Source of the DNA: Pseudomonadota bacterium
GTDB lineage: Bacteria > Pseudomonadota > Alphaproteobacteria > Rhizobiales > Rhizobiaceae
Direction of reading: 5' to 3'
Length of the DNA: 16,320 nt
Assembly (NCBI GenBank): GCA_023451915.1
Contig: JAEXXS010000392.1
Coordinates: forward strand, 1 to 16,320
Shown: one piece after another, positions 7,471 to 14,321 of the stretch
How positions within the stretch are numbered: the stretch's first letter is position 1
Layout: every line of letters begins with the position of its first letter
The notes under the pieces: generated by a model
What the model saw: the letters and a program-made list of their open reading frames with translations, nothing else
Database searches by the model: none
Told to the model about the DNA's origin: nothing
Made by a program: the position numbers and the translations under genes

Positions 7471-9549
7471 CTATGCCGCGATATCGACCAGAATATTGCC
7501 ACCCTGTTCGACGGTCAGCGTCCCTTCAGGGCCGACGATAAGCGTGGATTCAGGCTCTTCGACCACAGCCGGGCCCTGAATTTTCGCGCCAATGGGCAGC
7601 TTTGCGCGCTCGAATACCTGTGTTTCCACGAAATCCCTGATCTCCGGGAAATAGACCTTTCGCGTCTGCTTGACGGCCTCCTCGGTCGTTCCATTGGCAA
7701 CAAGCGCACCTGTCCCGGCCATGCCGGTTGGAGCCGAAACGGTGACACGGATATTCACGATCTCGATGCGGTCGGTCGGAGGGTTGAGCGTGAACACGTC
7801 GCGATACGCCGCGCGGAAATTTTCGAGGATTGCTTCGCGGCTCTTTGCGTCATACGGACCTTCCGGCAGACTGACCACCAGCTCAAAGCCCTGACCGATA
7901 TAGCGCATGTCGGCTAGGCGACGCACCGCCACCTCACGGGCATCCGGTACGGTTTCCGCAACCGTCTGGCGTGCATCGCTTTCGAGCTTCGCATAGGTCG
8001 CTTCAAGTTCGTTCCAATCGAGATCGGCCACCGGCCGTGCAATTGTCGCCACGCGGTCGACACGTGCCGGAGCAATGAGCAGACCGAGCGCAGACGCGAC
8101 ACCCGCTGCCGGCGGACAGACAAGGCGCTTGAGGCCGAGTTTGCGCGCAACCTGATAGCCATGCAACGGTCCGCCGCCGCCGGTGGTAACCATGACATAT
8201 TTGCGCAGGTCCTTGCCGCGCTCGGCGATGTGAACACGGGCGGCACTGGCCATGTTCTCATTTACAATATCATGAACGCCCCAGGCGAGCTCACTGACCG
8301 ACAAACCGGTTTCCTTCGTCAAGCCGCCGATCGCATCTCTGGCCTTATCGGTATCGACCACCATCGTGCCGCCCGCGAAGAAATCGGGGTTAAGATAGCC
8401 AAGAGCGAGATTAGCGTCGGTTACGGTTGGCATCGTACCGCCGAGCCCATAGCAGGCCGGTCCGGGACGCGAACTTGCACTTTCTGGTCCGACTTTCATC
8501 AAACCCATATTGTCTACATGTGCAATGCTGCCGCCGCCTGCGCCGATCTCGATCAGATCAATCGTAGAAATCTTGATCGGCAGGCCGCTGCCTTCCTTGA
8601 AACGGCGGGTGCGCGCGGCTTCGAACTTATAGGCAACGAGAGGCTCACCATTGTCGACAACACTGAGTTTCGCTGTTGTGCCACCCATATCAAAGGCGAG
8701 CACGTGGTTTACATCGCTGCGCTCACCGAAAAACGCAGCGGAAAGCGTGCCCGCAGCAGGTCCCGATTCCAGAAGCTGGATGGGCGTGCGGCGCGCTTCG
8801 CCAATATGGGTAAGCCCGCCGGAAGACACCATGAGGAAAAGCGGCGCGTTGACACCCATTTCGCCAAGCTGTGCTTCGAGACGCCCAAGATAGGCTACCG
8901 CCAGCGGCTTAACGTAAGCATTCGCGACAGTCGTGGAGCTTCTTTCATATTCGCGGATTTCCGGCGCAACTTCAAAGGAAGTCGTTACGAAGATGTCCGG
9001 GTAGTTCTCCTGAATGAATTCAGCAGCTTCCAACTCGTGCGTCGGATTGGCATAGGAATGCAGAAAAGAGATCGCAACCGAGGTCACACCTTCCGCCACG
9101 AGCTTGTCACAAGCGGCTTTGAGGCTGGCTTTGTCGAGTGGTGTTTCCACCGCGCCGGTCGGGGAAATGCGTTCAATCGCTTCTAATCGAAGGGTGCGCG
9201 GCACCAGTGCTTCCGGCATTTCGATGAAGATGTCGTAGAGTTCGAATTTTCGCTCGCGACCGACTTCCAGAACATCACGGAAACCCGCGGTGGTGATCAG
9301 ACCCGTCAACGCGCCCTTTCGCTCGATCATGGCGTTGGTGAAAAGCGTCGTTGCATGGACCACGCGATTGATATCGGCGGAGTTGATGCCAACCTTGGCG
9401 ATCATCTGACGCGTGCCTTCGATAACAGCCTTTTCCGGCTCCTCCGGCGTCGTCAGGGTCTTCATGTTGTGTTGCACACCGCGATCTGGATCAAACAGAA
9501 CCAGATCGGTGAACGTGCCGCCGATATCGATACCCAATGAATATGGCAT
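7471..9549 (-). CDS. hyuA: Hydantoinase A/oxoprolinase family ATPase subunit
   Basis: A 692-residue HyuA-family protein with the ASKHA (actin/hexokinase-like) ATPase fold. Motifs in order are GIDIGGTFTD (6-15, phosphate 1), HATTLFTNA (65-73), ESGPAAG (261-267), AFDMGGTTAK (285-294, phosphate 2), IGAGGGSIA (335-343) and GPESASSRPGPACYG (354-368). It supplies ATP-dependent activation of the cyclic amide that HyuB then opens; family precedents are 5-oxoprolinase and N-methylhydantoinase. ATG 9549 was chosen because GGAGAG lies 4 nt upstream; the frame extends four codons to a GTG that overlaps that ribosome-binding site. The operator-like palindrome at 9674-9695 lies 125 bp upstream. The exact substrate is unknown; the context with an amine oxidoreductase and Mo-hydroxylase subunits suggests a lactam. 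Confidence 0.94.
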   Translation of the reverse strand: MPYSLGIDIGGTFTDLVLFDPDRGVQHNMKTLTTPEEPEKAVIEGTRQMIAKVGINSADINRVVHATTLFTNAMIERKGALTGLITTAGFRDVLEVGRERKFELYDIFIEMPEALVPRTLRLEAIERISPTGAVETPLDKASLKAACDKLVAEGVTSVAISFLHSYANPTHELEAAEFIQENYPDIFVTTSFEVAPEIREYERSSTTVANAYVKPLAVAYLGRLEAQLGEMGVNAPLFLMVSSGGLTHIGEARRTPIQLLESGPAAGTLSAAFFGERSDVNHVLAFDMGGTTAKLSVVDNGEPLVAYKFEAARTRRFKEGSGLPIKISTIDLIEIGAGGGSIAHVDNMGLMKVGPESASSRPGPACYGLGGTMPTVTDANLALGYLNPDFFAGGTMVVDTDKARDAIGGLTKETGLSVSELAWGVHDIVNENMASAARVHIAERGKDLRKYVMVTTGGGGPLHGYQVARKLGLKRLVCPPAAGVASALGLLIAPARVDRVATIARPVADLDWNELEATYAKLESDARQTVAETVPDAREVAVRRLADMRYIGQGFELVVSLPEGPYDAKSREAILENFRAAYRDVFTLNPPTDRIEIVNIRVTVSAPTGMAGTGALVANGTTEEAVKQTRKVYFPEIRDFVETQVFERAKLPIGAKIQGPAVVEEPESTLIVGPEGTLTVEQGGNILVDIAA

Positions 9550-9578
9550 GTCGCTCTCCACTCAAAACCCGGACCGCT

Positions 9579-9599
9579 TGAGCCCCTTCAAGGGTCTCA
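9579..9599 (-). promoter_or_regulatory. Leader hairpin 30 nt upstream of hyuA
   Basis: TGAGCCCCTT (9579-9588) and AAGGGTCTCA (9590-9599) pair at 9 of 10 positions in the probable hyuA leader. In the minus-strand RNA its second arm (GGGGCTCA) overlaps bases that could alternatively pair with TTGAG just before the ribosome-binding site. This may be a simple stable leader stem; a regulatory switch is speculative. Confidence 0.35.
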
Positions 9600-9673
9600 G
9601 CCGGGCTGTTGTTCCCGCAGCCGTCTCGAACCTCCGAGTCCGACCGTCTCATGAATTGTTATCTTCGATTTTT

Positions 9674-9695
9674 ATTTCGCACAAGTGTGCGAAAT
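9674..9695. promoter_or_regulatory. Operator site A, upstream of hyuAB
   Basis: Perfect 10-bp inverted repeat: left arm ATTTCGCACA (9674-9683), centre AG, right arm TGTGCGAAAT (9686-9695). It is the most symmetrical of four related sites (others at 11492, 12880 and 15401) and lies 125 bp upstream of hyuA, the first gene of the hyuAB operon. A perfect palindrome with a short centre fits dimeric regulators such as the IclR-family protein encoded at 14322-15212. A further half-site-like GGTGCGA (9715-9721) and a small palindrome CGATTT-CGC-AAATCG (9720-9734) follow. Confidence 0.75.
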
Positions 9696-9750
9696 TAATT
9701 TTTTGCAGCTTAATGGTGCGATTTCGCAAATCGCCATTGCTGTCTCGCTC

Positions 9751-9793
9751 TTAGAGTACGTTTGAATCTGATTGAATCAGATTAGCGCTCTAA
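9751..9793. repeat. Palindromic intergenic repeat at cupin gene 3' end
   Basis: An inner perfect 9-bp inverted repeat AATCTGATT (9765-9773) and AATCAGATT (9775-9783) with one central base is framed by TTAGAG (9751-9756) and CTCTAA (9788-9793). It shares layout with 7351-7393 in the hyuA-hyuB spacer and matches the Brucella/Ochrobactrum-type repeats I recall. The cupin stop codon (TAG, 9790-9792) lies within it. There is no T-run; it may still serve as a 3'-end stabilising structure for the aldolase-cupin transcript. Confidence 0.65.
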
Positions 9794-10620
9794 CCCTGAT
9801 AGGCGTGCTGATTGAAGACCCAGCCCTTCGAAACGAAATCTTCGCGCGCAGGCGCAAAAATATCGAGGAGGATGTGTTTTCCCTCCCCCTCGCCTTCGGT
9901 CGTATGGATCATCCGGGGAGGTATGACGCAAAGGCTTCGCGGGGCGGCGTGCAGATGCACGTCATCACGCCAGATCGTGGCATCAGGCCCCCACGGAACC
10001 CGAAGATGGTGAACAAAAGCGCCTTCAATTGCCAGCGAGCCTTGCTCGAAATCGGCGTGATCATGAGGACTCAATTTGGTGCGGTCACGAAGCCCTTCAT
10101 ATTCGATCCAGCTCACGCTCATGGATTGGCTTCGAACAATTTTCAGACGCGGCTTATCTGCTGGCGGCACGATGTCGTCAACCGGGATCACCTGCAACTT
10201 ACCCGACGACAAACCGGTTTCGGCGACGGACAACATCCCCTCACAAGAACTATCATCATAGTCGTTCTCATTGAGAGAGGGACTATGCACCGCACCTAGC
10301 CGCAATGGAGAGAGAAGAATAATCGTGCCGCCCTTTTCGGCTTGCAAGGCGTATTGTCCGGCAGGAACGATTGCAATCGAGCGACCGGAAACCGTCGTCG
10401 TCACACCGCCAATGGTAATGATACCGCCGCCGTTTGAGGGAAAAACGGCTATTGTTTCATCGCCCGATGAACGCTGAACCCTCGCCTCATCGGCAATGGC
10501 ATCCAGCCATTCAACAAGAAATGTCTTACCGCGCGCACGGGCTGTTTGCCAGCCTTCCGCCGGTGCCAAAGCGCCGTCAAACTCAACATATCCGGGCTTT
10601 CTGATGGGTGTTCCGGTCAT
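9790..10620 (-). CDS. Bicupin-like protein of unknown function
   Basis: A 276-residue protein that appears to hold two cupin folds. The C-terminal one has recognisable metal ligands: PHDHADFEQ (185-193) giving His186, His188 and Glu192, and PPRMIHT (235-241) giving His239. The N-terminal fold, about 30-110, has beta-rich sequence (GGVTTTVSGRSIAIVPAGQY 71-90) but no obvious His/Glu ligand set, so it is probably structural. Such proteins may be isomerases, dioxygenases or hydrolases on small acids; nothing visible picks between them. ATG 10620 has GGAAAG six bases upstream. The aldolase gene ends 60 bp upstream with no operator between, so the two are probably one transcript under site D. Its stop falls in a palindromic repeat. 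Confidence 0.85.
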   Translation of the reverse strand: MTGTPIRKPGYVEFDGALAPAEGWQTARARGKTFLVEWLDAIADEARVQRSSGDETIAVFPSNGGGIITIGGVTTTVSGRSIAIVPAGQYALQAEKGGTIILLSPLRLGAVHSPSLNENDYDDSSCEGMLSVAETGLSSGKLQVIPVDDIVPPADKPRLKIVRSQSMSVSWIEYEGLRDRTKLSPHDHADFEQGSLAIEGAFVHHLRVPWGPDATIWRDDVHLHAAPRSLCVIPPRMIHTTEGEGEGKHILLDIFAPAREDFVSKGWVFNQHAYQG

Positions 10621-10680
10621 AACTGCTTTCCAAATTTTAAGCGTCCGCCATAATGTGACTGATTAGAAGTGAGTACCTGG

Positions 10681-11442
10681 TCAGCCCCTTGCGGCCTCGG
10701 CGATAGCCCGCGCGCCATTCAGCACCAGCCCCTGGTCCGACCCTACGAATGCCAGTGACACCCCGTCTTCTGCGAGTGCGGCAACACTACCAGCACCAGC
10801 GCAATGGGCAGCCAGAGGTTTTCCGGCAGCCCTCGCCGCAGCGGCAACTTTCTGAAAAGCGGCTTGAACTTCGGGTGCCGTCGAACTGCCAAGGCCCATG
10901 CCCACCCCCATATCGGCCGCACCGAAAAACAGTGCATCAATACCGGGAACCGCCGCAATCTCATCGATCTCGTCGAGAGCCGAAGGATCTTCGATCTGGG
11001 CAACGACGAAAACATCCCGCTCTTCTTCCTCGAGAATCTGCGTCATGCCTCGGATGCCAAATCCGCCATAACGTGTGGTGCCGGAATAGCCCCGACCTCC
11101 TGCGCCAAACCTCGATCGCCGTGCAATCTGCTGGGCCGAGTGAAGTGAATCGACATGCGGGACAACCAAACCTGCGGCGCCCGCATCCAGGGCCTGCAAG
11201 ATTGTATCGCTGCTGGCATGCGACAGACGCACCAGCGCGGGCAGACGAAGTGCGCGCGCCAACGCGAGACACCAATCGAGATCGCGGCGACCATAAGCCG
11301 AGTGCTCCGCATCAAGGCAGATAAAATCCAACCCGGCCAGGGCCAGAATTTCTACAATATCAGCCGATGGAGTCTTGACGAATGTACCCGTCAATATCCG
11401 TCCGGCTGCCGCCTTTTCCTGAATGATAGTGCGTAGGGTCAA
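10681..11442 (-). CDS. HpcH/HpaI-type 2-keto acid aldolase
   Basis: A 253-residue class II pyruvate aldolase of the HpcH/HpaI family, usual length. By motif, the active-site residues of HpaI map to His47 (DAEHSAYG 44-51), Arg72 (LVRLSH), Glu151 (AQIED 148-152) and Asp177 (FFGAADMG 172-179), the same spacing as the characterised enzyme shifted by two. The expected reaction is reversible retro-aldol cleavage of a 4-hydroxy-2-keto acid to pyruvate plus an aldehyde, with a divalent metal. The start is TTG 11442, chosen because the strong Shine-Dalgarno stretch GGGGGAGG lies 5 nt upstream and the next residues (TLRTIIQEK) begin the domain; no in-frame ATG exists nearby, and the frame further upstream runs through operator D into the oxidoreductase gene. 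It heads a unit with the cupin gene and is likely controlled at 11492-11513. Confidence 0.9.
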   Translation of the reverse strand: MTLRTIIQEKAAAGRILTGTFVKTPSADIVEILALAGLDFICLDAEHSAYGRRDLDWCLALARALRLPALVRLSHASSDTILQALDAGAAGLVVPHVDSLHSAQQIARRSRFGAGGRGYSGTTRYGGFGIRGMTQILEEEERDVFVVAQIEDPSALDEIDEIAAVPGIDALFFGAADMGVGMGLGSSTAPEVQAAFQKVAAAARAAGKPLAAHCAGAGSVAALAEDGVSLAFVGSDQGLVLNGARAIAEAARG

Positions 11443-11447
11443 TATGG

Positions 11448-11457
11448 CCTCCCCCTT
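11448..11457 (-). promoter_or_regulatory. Ribosome-binding site fixing the TTG start of the aldolase
   Basis: On the minus strand AAGGGGGAGG (11457-11448) stands 5 nt before TTG 11442. It is the only strong Shine-Dalgarno sequence near the start of the conserved domain and decides for a TTG start. The self-complementary GGTGGCCACC (11468-11477) lies about 11 bp further upstream. Confidence 0.7.
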
Positions 11458-11491
11458 GATTGCTGTAGGTGGCCACCATAGCACTATTCTA

Positions 11492-11513
11492 TTTTCGCGT
11501 AACTGTGCGATTT
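11492..11513. promoter_or_regulatory. Operator site D, upstream of aldolase-cupin
   Basis: Left arm TTTTCGCGTA (11492-11501), centre AC, right arm TGTGCGATTT (11504-11513). It keeps the invariant TCGC-N8-GCGA core of the four sites but is the least symmetrical. It lies 50 bp upstream of the aldolase TTG and touches the stop codon of the oxidoreductase gene, so an internal promoter sits at the very end of that gene. Confidence 0.65.
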
Positions 11514-12820
11514 TATAATTTTGGCAAAGGTTCGCGCATGCGATAATACTGCATAGCGAGGGGAATGAGGAAAGACTGCCGCTTTGGCCAGGGCACGTAG
11601 CGCAGTTCGTCCTGCGTAAAGAGCGTTTCAGCCGCCTCGATATTCCCAAGCAGGCGCATGGCCGCCTTGTGCCCGAGGTAAGGCGCCATAGCGAGGCCGG
11701 AGAAACAGTAACCCGTGGCGAAATAGATGCCGTCATGTTGCCCGACATGCGGAAGCATATCGCCTGTCGCGGCGCAGCTGCCTGTCCAGGCGTAGGAAAC
11801 CTCTACGTCTTCGAGTTCGGGGAAGAAATGCACCATTTCCTCTCGCAGTTTCACCGCCATTTGCGGCAGGGAGCGATGATAAAGCCCTGTTCGGCCACCG
11901 AAGATAAGGCGACCGTCATCGCTCAACTGATAGTAATTCGAATTTTTGCGATTGTCGTGATAGGTACGGTTTCCAGCACGCAGACGTGCGAGTTTCGTCC
12001 GATCAAGCGGGCGGGTCGCAATCATGAAAGCTTTAATGGGGCTCAGCCTGCGATGAAACCACGGCAGGCTTTTGCCGGTATAGCCATTCGTGGCCACCAG
12101 AACGTCATTGGCCATGACCGTGCCGCGCGTTGTGCGGACGTTAAAACCATTTTTTTCTTTTATCACCGCTTCAACACTGGTGAAGCCGGACACAAGCGCA
12201 CCGGCGTCTTTTGCCGCCCTCACATGCGCCGTCGAGTAGCGGCCGGGATGAACCGCAGCGTTCTCAACAATGTGAATACCGCCGACATAACGCTCGGTCG
12301 GCAATTCGGGATGATCCGGACGCTCAAGAAAATTCACGCTTTCGCCAATGTGACGCGCGCGCAACTCCCATTCGCGAAACAGGCGATCTCGGTGGGCCTG
12401 CGTGATAGCGCCGACAACGCGCCCGCAGTTGCGAAACCCGGCGTCCAGACCAAGTGTATGAATGCGATCGATCGCGAAGTCATACACGGCGCAAAGCTCA
12501 CGAAAATAAGCGACAGCCGTGTCGAGCCCTGCTGTCTCCTTCAACTGCCCGAATGAATGCTTGAAGTAACGCCCAAGCATGGCCCCGTTGCGGGAGCTGG
12601 CGCCGCCGCCCGGCTGCCCCGCGTCGAATAGGATGACAGATCGACCGGCATCCGCAAGAATTTGTGCGGCTGTCAGCCCCGTCAAACCGCCGCCCACGAC
12701 CACCACATCGGCCCGCGCTGGCAGCGACGGCGCTTCTCCAGCACCTTCGCCGCTTATCAGATCGGTATTCTCCCACCACCAGGGATATTGACGCAATGTT
12801 GCCGCTTGTAACTCAGCCAT
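11513..12820 (-). CDS. DAO-family FAD-dependent amine/amino-acid oxidoreductase
   Basis: A 435-residue flavoprotein of the D-amino-acid-oxidase superfamily (Pfam DAO type). The FAD ADP-binding motif VVGGGLTGLTAA is at 41-52, followed by FDAGQPGGGASSRNGAML (65-82), typical of the glycine/sarcosine-oxidase and PuuB/OrdL-like branch, and a C-terminal flavin loop ATGYCFSGLAMAP (368-380). Family members oxidise a C-N bond of amino acids, N-methyl amino acids or polyamine derivatives to an imine. The N-terminal leader YPWWWENTD (12-20) is the aromatic segment often seen before the FAD domain in PuuB-like proteins. ATG 12820 is preferred, with GGGA six bases upstream; TTG 12832 with AAGGA upstream is a real alternative that would add four residues. 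It is divergent from the hydroxylase subunit genes and shares operator B with them. Confidence 0.9.
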   Translation of the reverse strand: MAELQAATLRQYPWWWENTDLISGEGAGEAPSLPARADVVVVGGGLTGLTAAQILADAGRSVILFDAGQPGGGASSRNGAMLGRYFKHSFGQLKETAGLDTAVAYFRELCAVYDFAIDRIHTLGLDAGFRNCGRVVGAITQAHRDRLFREWELRARHIGESVNFLERPDHPELPTERYVGGIHIVENAAVHPGRYSTAHVRAAKDAGALVSGFTSVEAVIKEKNGFNVRTTRGTVMANDVLVATNGYTGKSLPWFHRRLSPIKAFMIATRPLDRTKLARLRAGNRTYHDNRKNSNYYQLSDDGRLIFGGRTGLYHRSLPQMAVKLREEMVHFFPELEDVEVSYAWTGSCAATGDMLPHVGQHDGIYFATGYCFSGLAMAPYLGHKAAMRLLGNIEAAETLFTQDELRYVPWPKRQSFLIPLAMQYYRMREPLPKL

Positions 12821-12879
12821 TACAATTCCCAACTTGTCCTTTACGGATAAAACCGCATGATCAATTCAGTCGATTTCAT

Positions 12880-12901
12880 ATATCGCACACTTGCGCGAAA
12901 A
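12880..12901. promoter_or_regulatory. Operator site B, divergent oxidoreductase/hydroxylase promoter
   Basis: Left arm ATATCGCACA (12880-12889), centre CT, right arm TGCGCGAAAA (12892-12901). It lies in the 157-bp divergent intergenic region, 60 bp from the oxidoreductase ATG and 77 bp from the iron-sulfur subunit ATG, so one bound dimer could control both directions. AT-rich hexamers flank it on both sides (TATATG in minus sense, TAATAT in plus sense); I cannot define promoters with certainty. Confidence 0.7.
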
Positions 12902-12977
12902 ATAATATAGACTAATGTTGACTGGCGCTGCCATAACGTCGGCGCGAGATTTCGCATGGAAAAAGCGGGAGGTAGAC

Positions 12978-13454
12978 ATGAGGCCGCTCTCACTCACCAT
13001 CAACGGAAAAGCCGTACAGGTCGAAGCGGAACCACGCACATTGCTCGTTGACCTGATACGCAAACATCTCGGACTCACCGGCACGCATGTTGGCTGCGAC
13101 ACCTCGCAATGCGGCGCCTGCGTCGTTCATCTGAACGGGCGCTCGGTCAAATCCTGCAGCGTTCTGGCGGCAACATGCGACGGTGATGAAATCACGACCA
13201 TTGAAGGTCTTGCGTCGCCCTCTGGCGCGTTGCATCCCATGCAAAAAGTCTTTGCAGATCATCACGGACTGCAATGTGGCTATTGCACCCCCGGCATGAT
13301 CATGACAGCCATAAGCATAGCGAATGAGAACAAAACCCTTTCCCCGGAGGAAGTTCGCGAAGAGCTGCACGGTAATCTATGCCGCTGCACCGGCTATCAG
13401 AACATCGTCAAAGCGGTCATTGCCGGCGCTAAGGCGATGAAGCAAAGCGCCTGA
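12978..13454 (+). CDS. (2Fe-2S) subunit of Mo-hydroxylase, CoxS/NdhS-like
   Basis: A 158-residue small subunit of xanthine-oxidase-family molybdenum hydroxylases, carrying electrons from the Mo site to FAD. The plant-ferredoxin-type cluster ligands are Cys40, Cys45, Cys48 and Cys60 ([16 protein letters not shown] 39-54). The second, helical-domain cluster uses Cys100, Cys103, Cys135 and Cys137 ([17 protein letters not shown]). All eight ligands are intact. ATG 12978 has GGGAGGT 4 nt upstream; the longer open frame to 12915 has no family similarity. The FAD subunit gene follows after 10 bp. No large Mo-binding subunit is encoded in this window, although the cofactor-maturation genes are (2393-5519). 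Operator B lies 77 bp upstream. Confidence 0.95.
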   Translation: MRPLSLTINGKAVQVEAEPRTLLVDLIRKHLGLTGTHVGCDTSQCGACVVHLNGRSVKSCSVLAATCDGDEITTIEGLASPSGALHPMQKVFADHHGLQCGYCTPGMIMTAISIANENKTLSPEEVREELHGNLCRCTGYQNIVKAVIAGAKAMKQSA

Positions 13455-13464
13455 AAGAAAACCG

Positions 13465-14271
13465 ATGCAGAATTTTGAACTTCACCAGCCCACCAGCCTC
13501 GCTGAAGTATTAGCCCTGTTGGCAGAGGACGACGGTGCGAAACTTTTGGCAGGGGGACAAACGCTGGTGCCGACGATGAAGCAGGGACTGGCCATGCCGT
13601 CCGCCCTCATCTCGCTACAACGATTGCCTGAATTGCAGAATATCGGCATAACGGATGATGGCGCGATAAAAATCGGCGCCATGACGTGTCACGCCGATGT
13701 CGCGGGAAACGCACTCGTGGCTGAACATTTGCCCGGATTAGCAGCCTTGGCCGCAGGTATTGGCGACCGCCATGTCCGCAATCGCGGGACGCTTGGAGGT
13801 TCGATCGCCAATTGCGATCCGTCCGCCGATTATCCAGCGGCTCTGCTGGCACTGGGCGCCACAGTGATCACTGATCAGCGTGAAATCGCCGCCGATGCGT
13901 TCTTCCTTGGGTTGTTCACCACCGCCCTCGAAGAGACCGAAATCATCACCGGCATTCGCATTCCAACCGGAGCCCGCTTTGCTTATGCGAAGTTTTCCAA
14001 CCCCGCATCGCGCTATGCTATCGTTGGCGTGGGGGTGGCAAAGACGGATGAGAGCGTGCGCGTTGCGGTAACGGGTGCCGGATCGGATGGTGTTTTCCGG
14101 TGGGAGAAGGCTGAAGAAATTCTCAAGGAAAGTTTCTTGCCGGACGCCATCAATTCGATCCTGCCGAATGTGGAATTGCTGAACAACGACATTCACGCGA
14201 CTGCGGAATATAGGGCAGCACTTATCCGCGCTATGACAAAACGCGCAGTCGCGACGATTTTATCCGATTGA
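13465..14271 (+). CDS. FAD-binding subunit of Mo-hydroxylase, CoxM-like
   Basis: A 268-residue medium subunit of the CoxM/xanthine dehydrogenase FAD-binding family. Flavin-contact motifs are AGGQTLVP (29-36) and RNRGTLGGSIANCDPSAD (105-122), and the C-terminal CO-dehydrogenase flavoprotein domain spans about 160-265. Length is slightly under the typical 280-290 but both domains are present. It accepts electrons from the 2Fe-2S subunit and passes them to a quinone or other acceptor. It starts 10 bp after the small-subunit stop, so translation is probably coupled although only a weak GAAAG precedes ATG 13465. The gene is followed directly by a convergent IclR gene: neither a large-subunit gene nor a remnant fits in the 50 bp between. 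Confidence 0.93.
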   Translation: MQNFELHQPTSLAEVLALLAEDDGAKLLAGGQTLVPTMKQGLAMPSALISLQRLPELQNIGITDDGAIKIGAMTCHADVAGNALVAEHLPGLAALAAGIGDRHVRNRGTLGGSIANCDPSADYPAALLALGATVITDQREIAADAFFLGLFTTALEETEIITGIRIPTGARFAYAKFSNPASRYAIVGVGVAKTDESVRVAVTGAGSDGVFRWEKAEEILKESFLPDAINSILPNVELLNNDIHATAEYRAALIRAMTKRAVATILSD

Positions 14272-14278
14272 AGACTAT

Positions 14279-14302
14279 GGACAGCGCGGCGATGCGCTGT
14301 CC
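14279..14302. terminator. Convergent stem-loop, probable bidirectional terminator
   Basis: Perfect 9-bp arms GGACAGCGC (14279-14287) and GCGCTGTCC (14294-14302) with a 6-nt loop fill the 50-bp gap between the convergent FAD-subunit and IclR genes. Position and stem strength suggest a shared terminator; the lack of a T-run on either side weakens the call. Confidence 0.55.
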
Positions 14303-14321
14303 GCTGATTGCCTATTCCCGC

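Noticed and set aside
8161..9186. Open frame of 341 codons on the plus strand
   Set aside because: Antisense to hyuA, which carries all family motifs; no independent support.
11443..11748. 102-codon N-terminal extension of the aldolase
   Set aside because: It reads out of frame through the oxidoreductase 3' end and operator D, and lacks family similarity; the strong ribosome-binding site at 11448-11457 sets the start at TTG 11442.
12832..12832. TTG start for the FAD oxidoreductase
   Set aside because: Possible because AAGGA lies 4 nt upstream, but ATG 12820 is a better start codon with a weak site of its own; kept only as an alternative.
13530..13545. GGTGCGAAA inside the FAD-subunit gene
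   Set aside because: A single half-site in coding sequence with no left arm; expected by chance.
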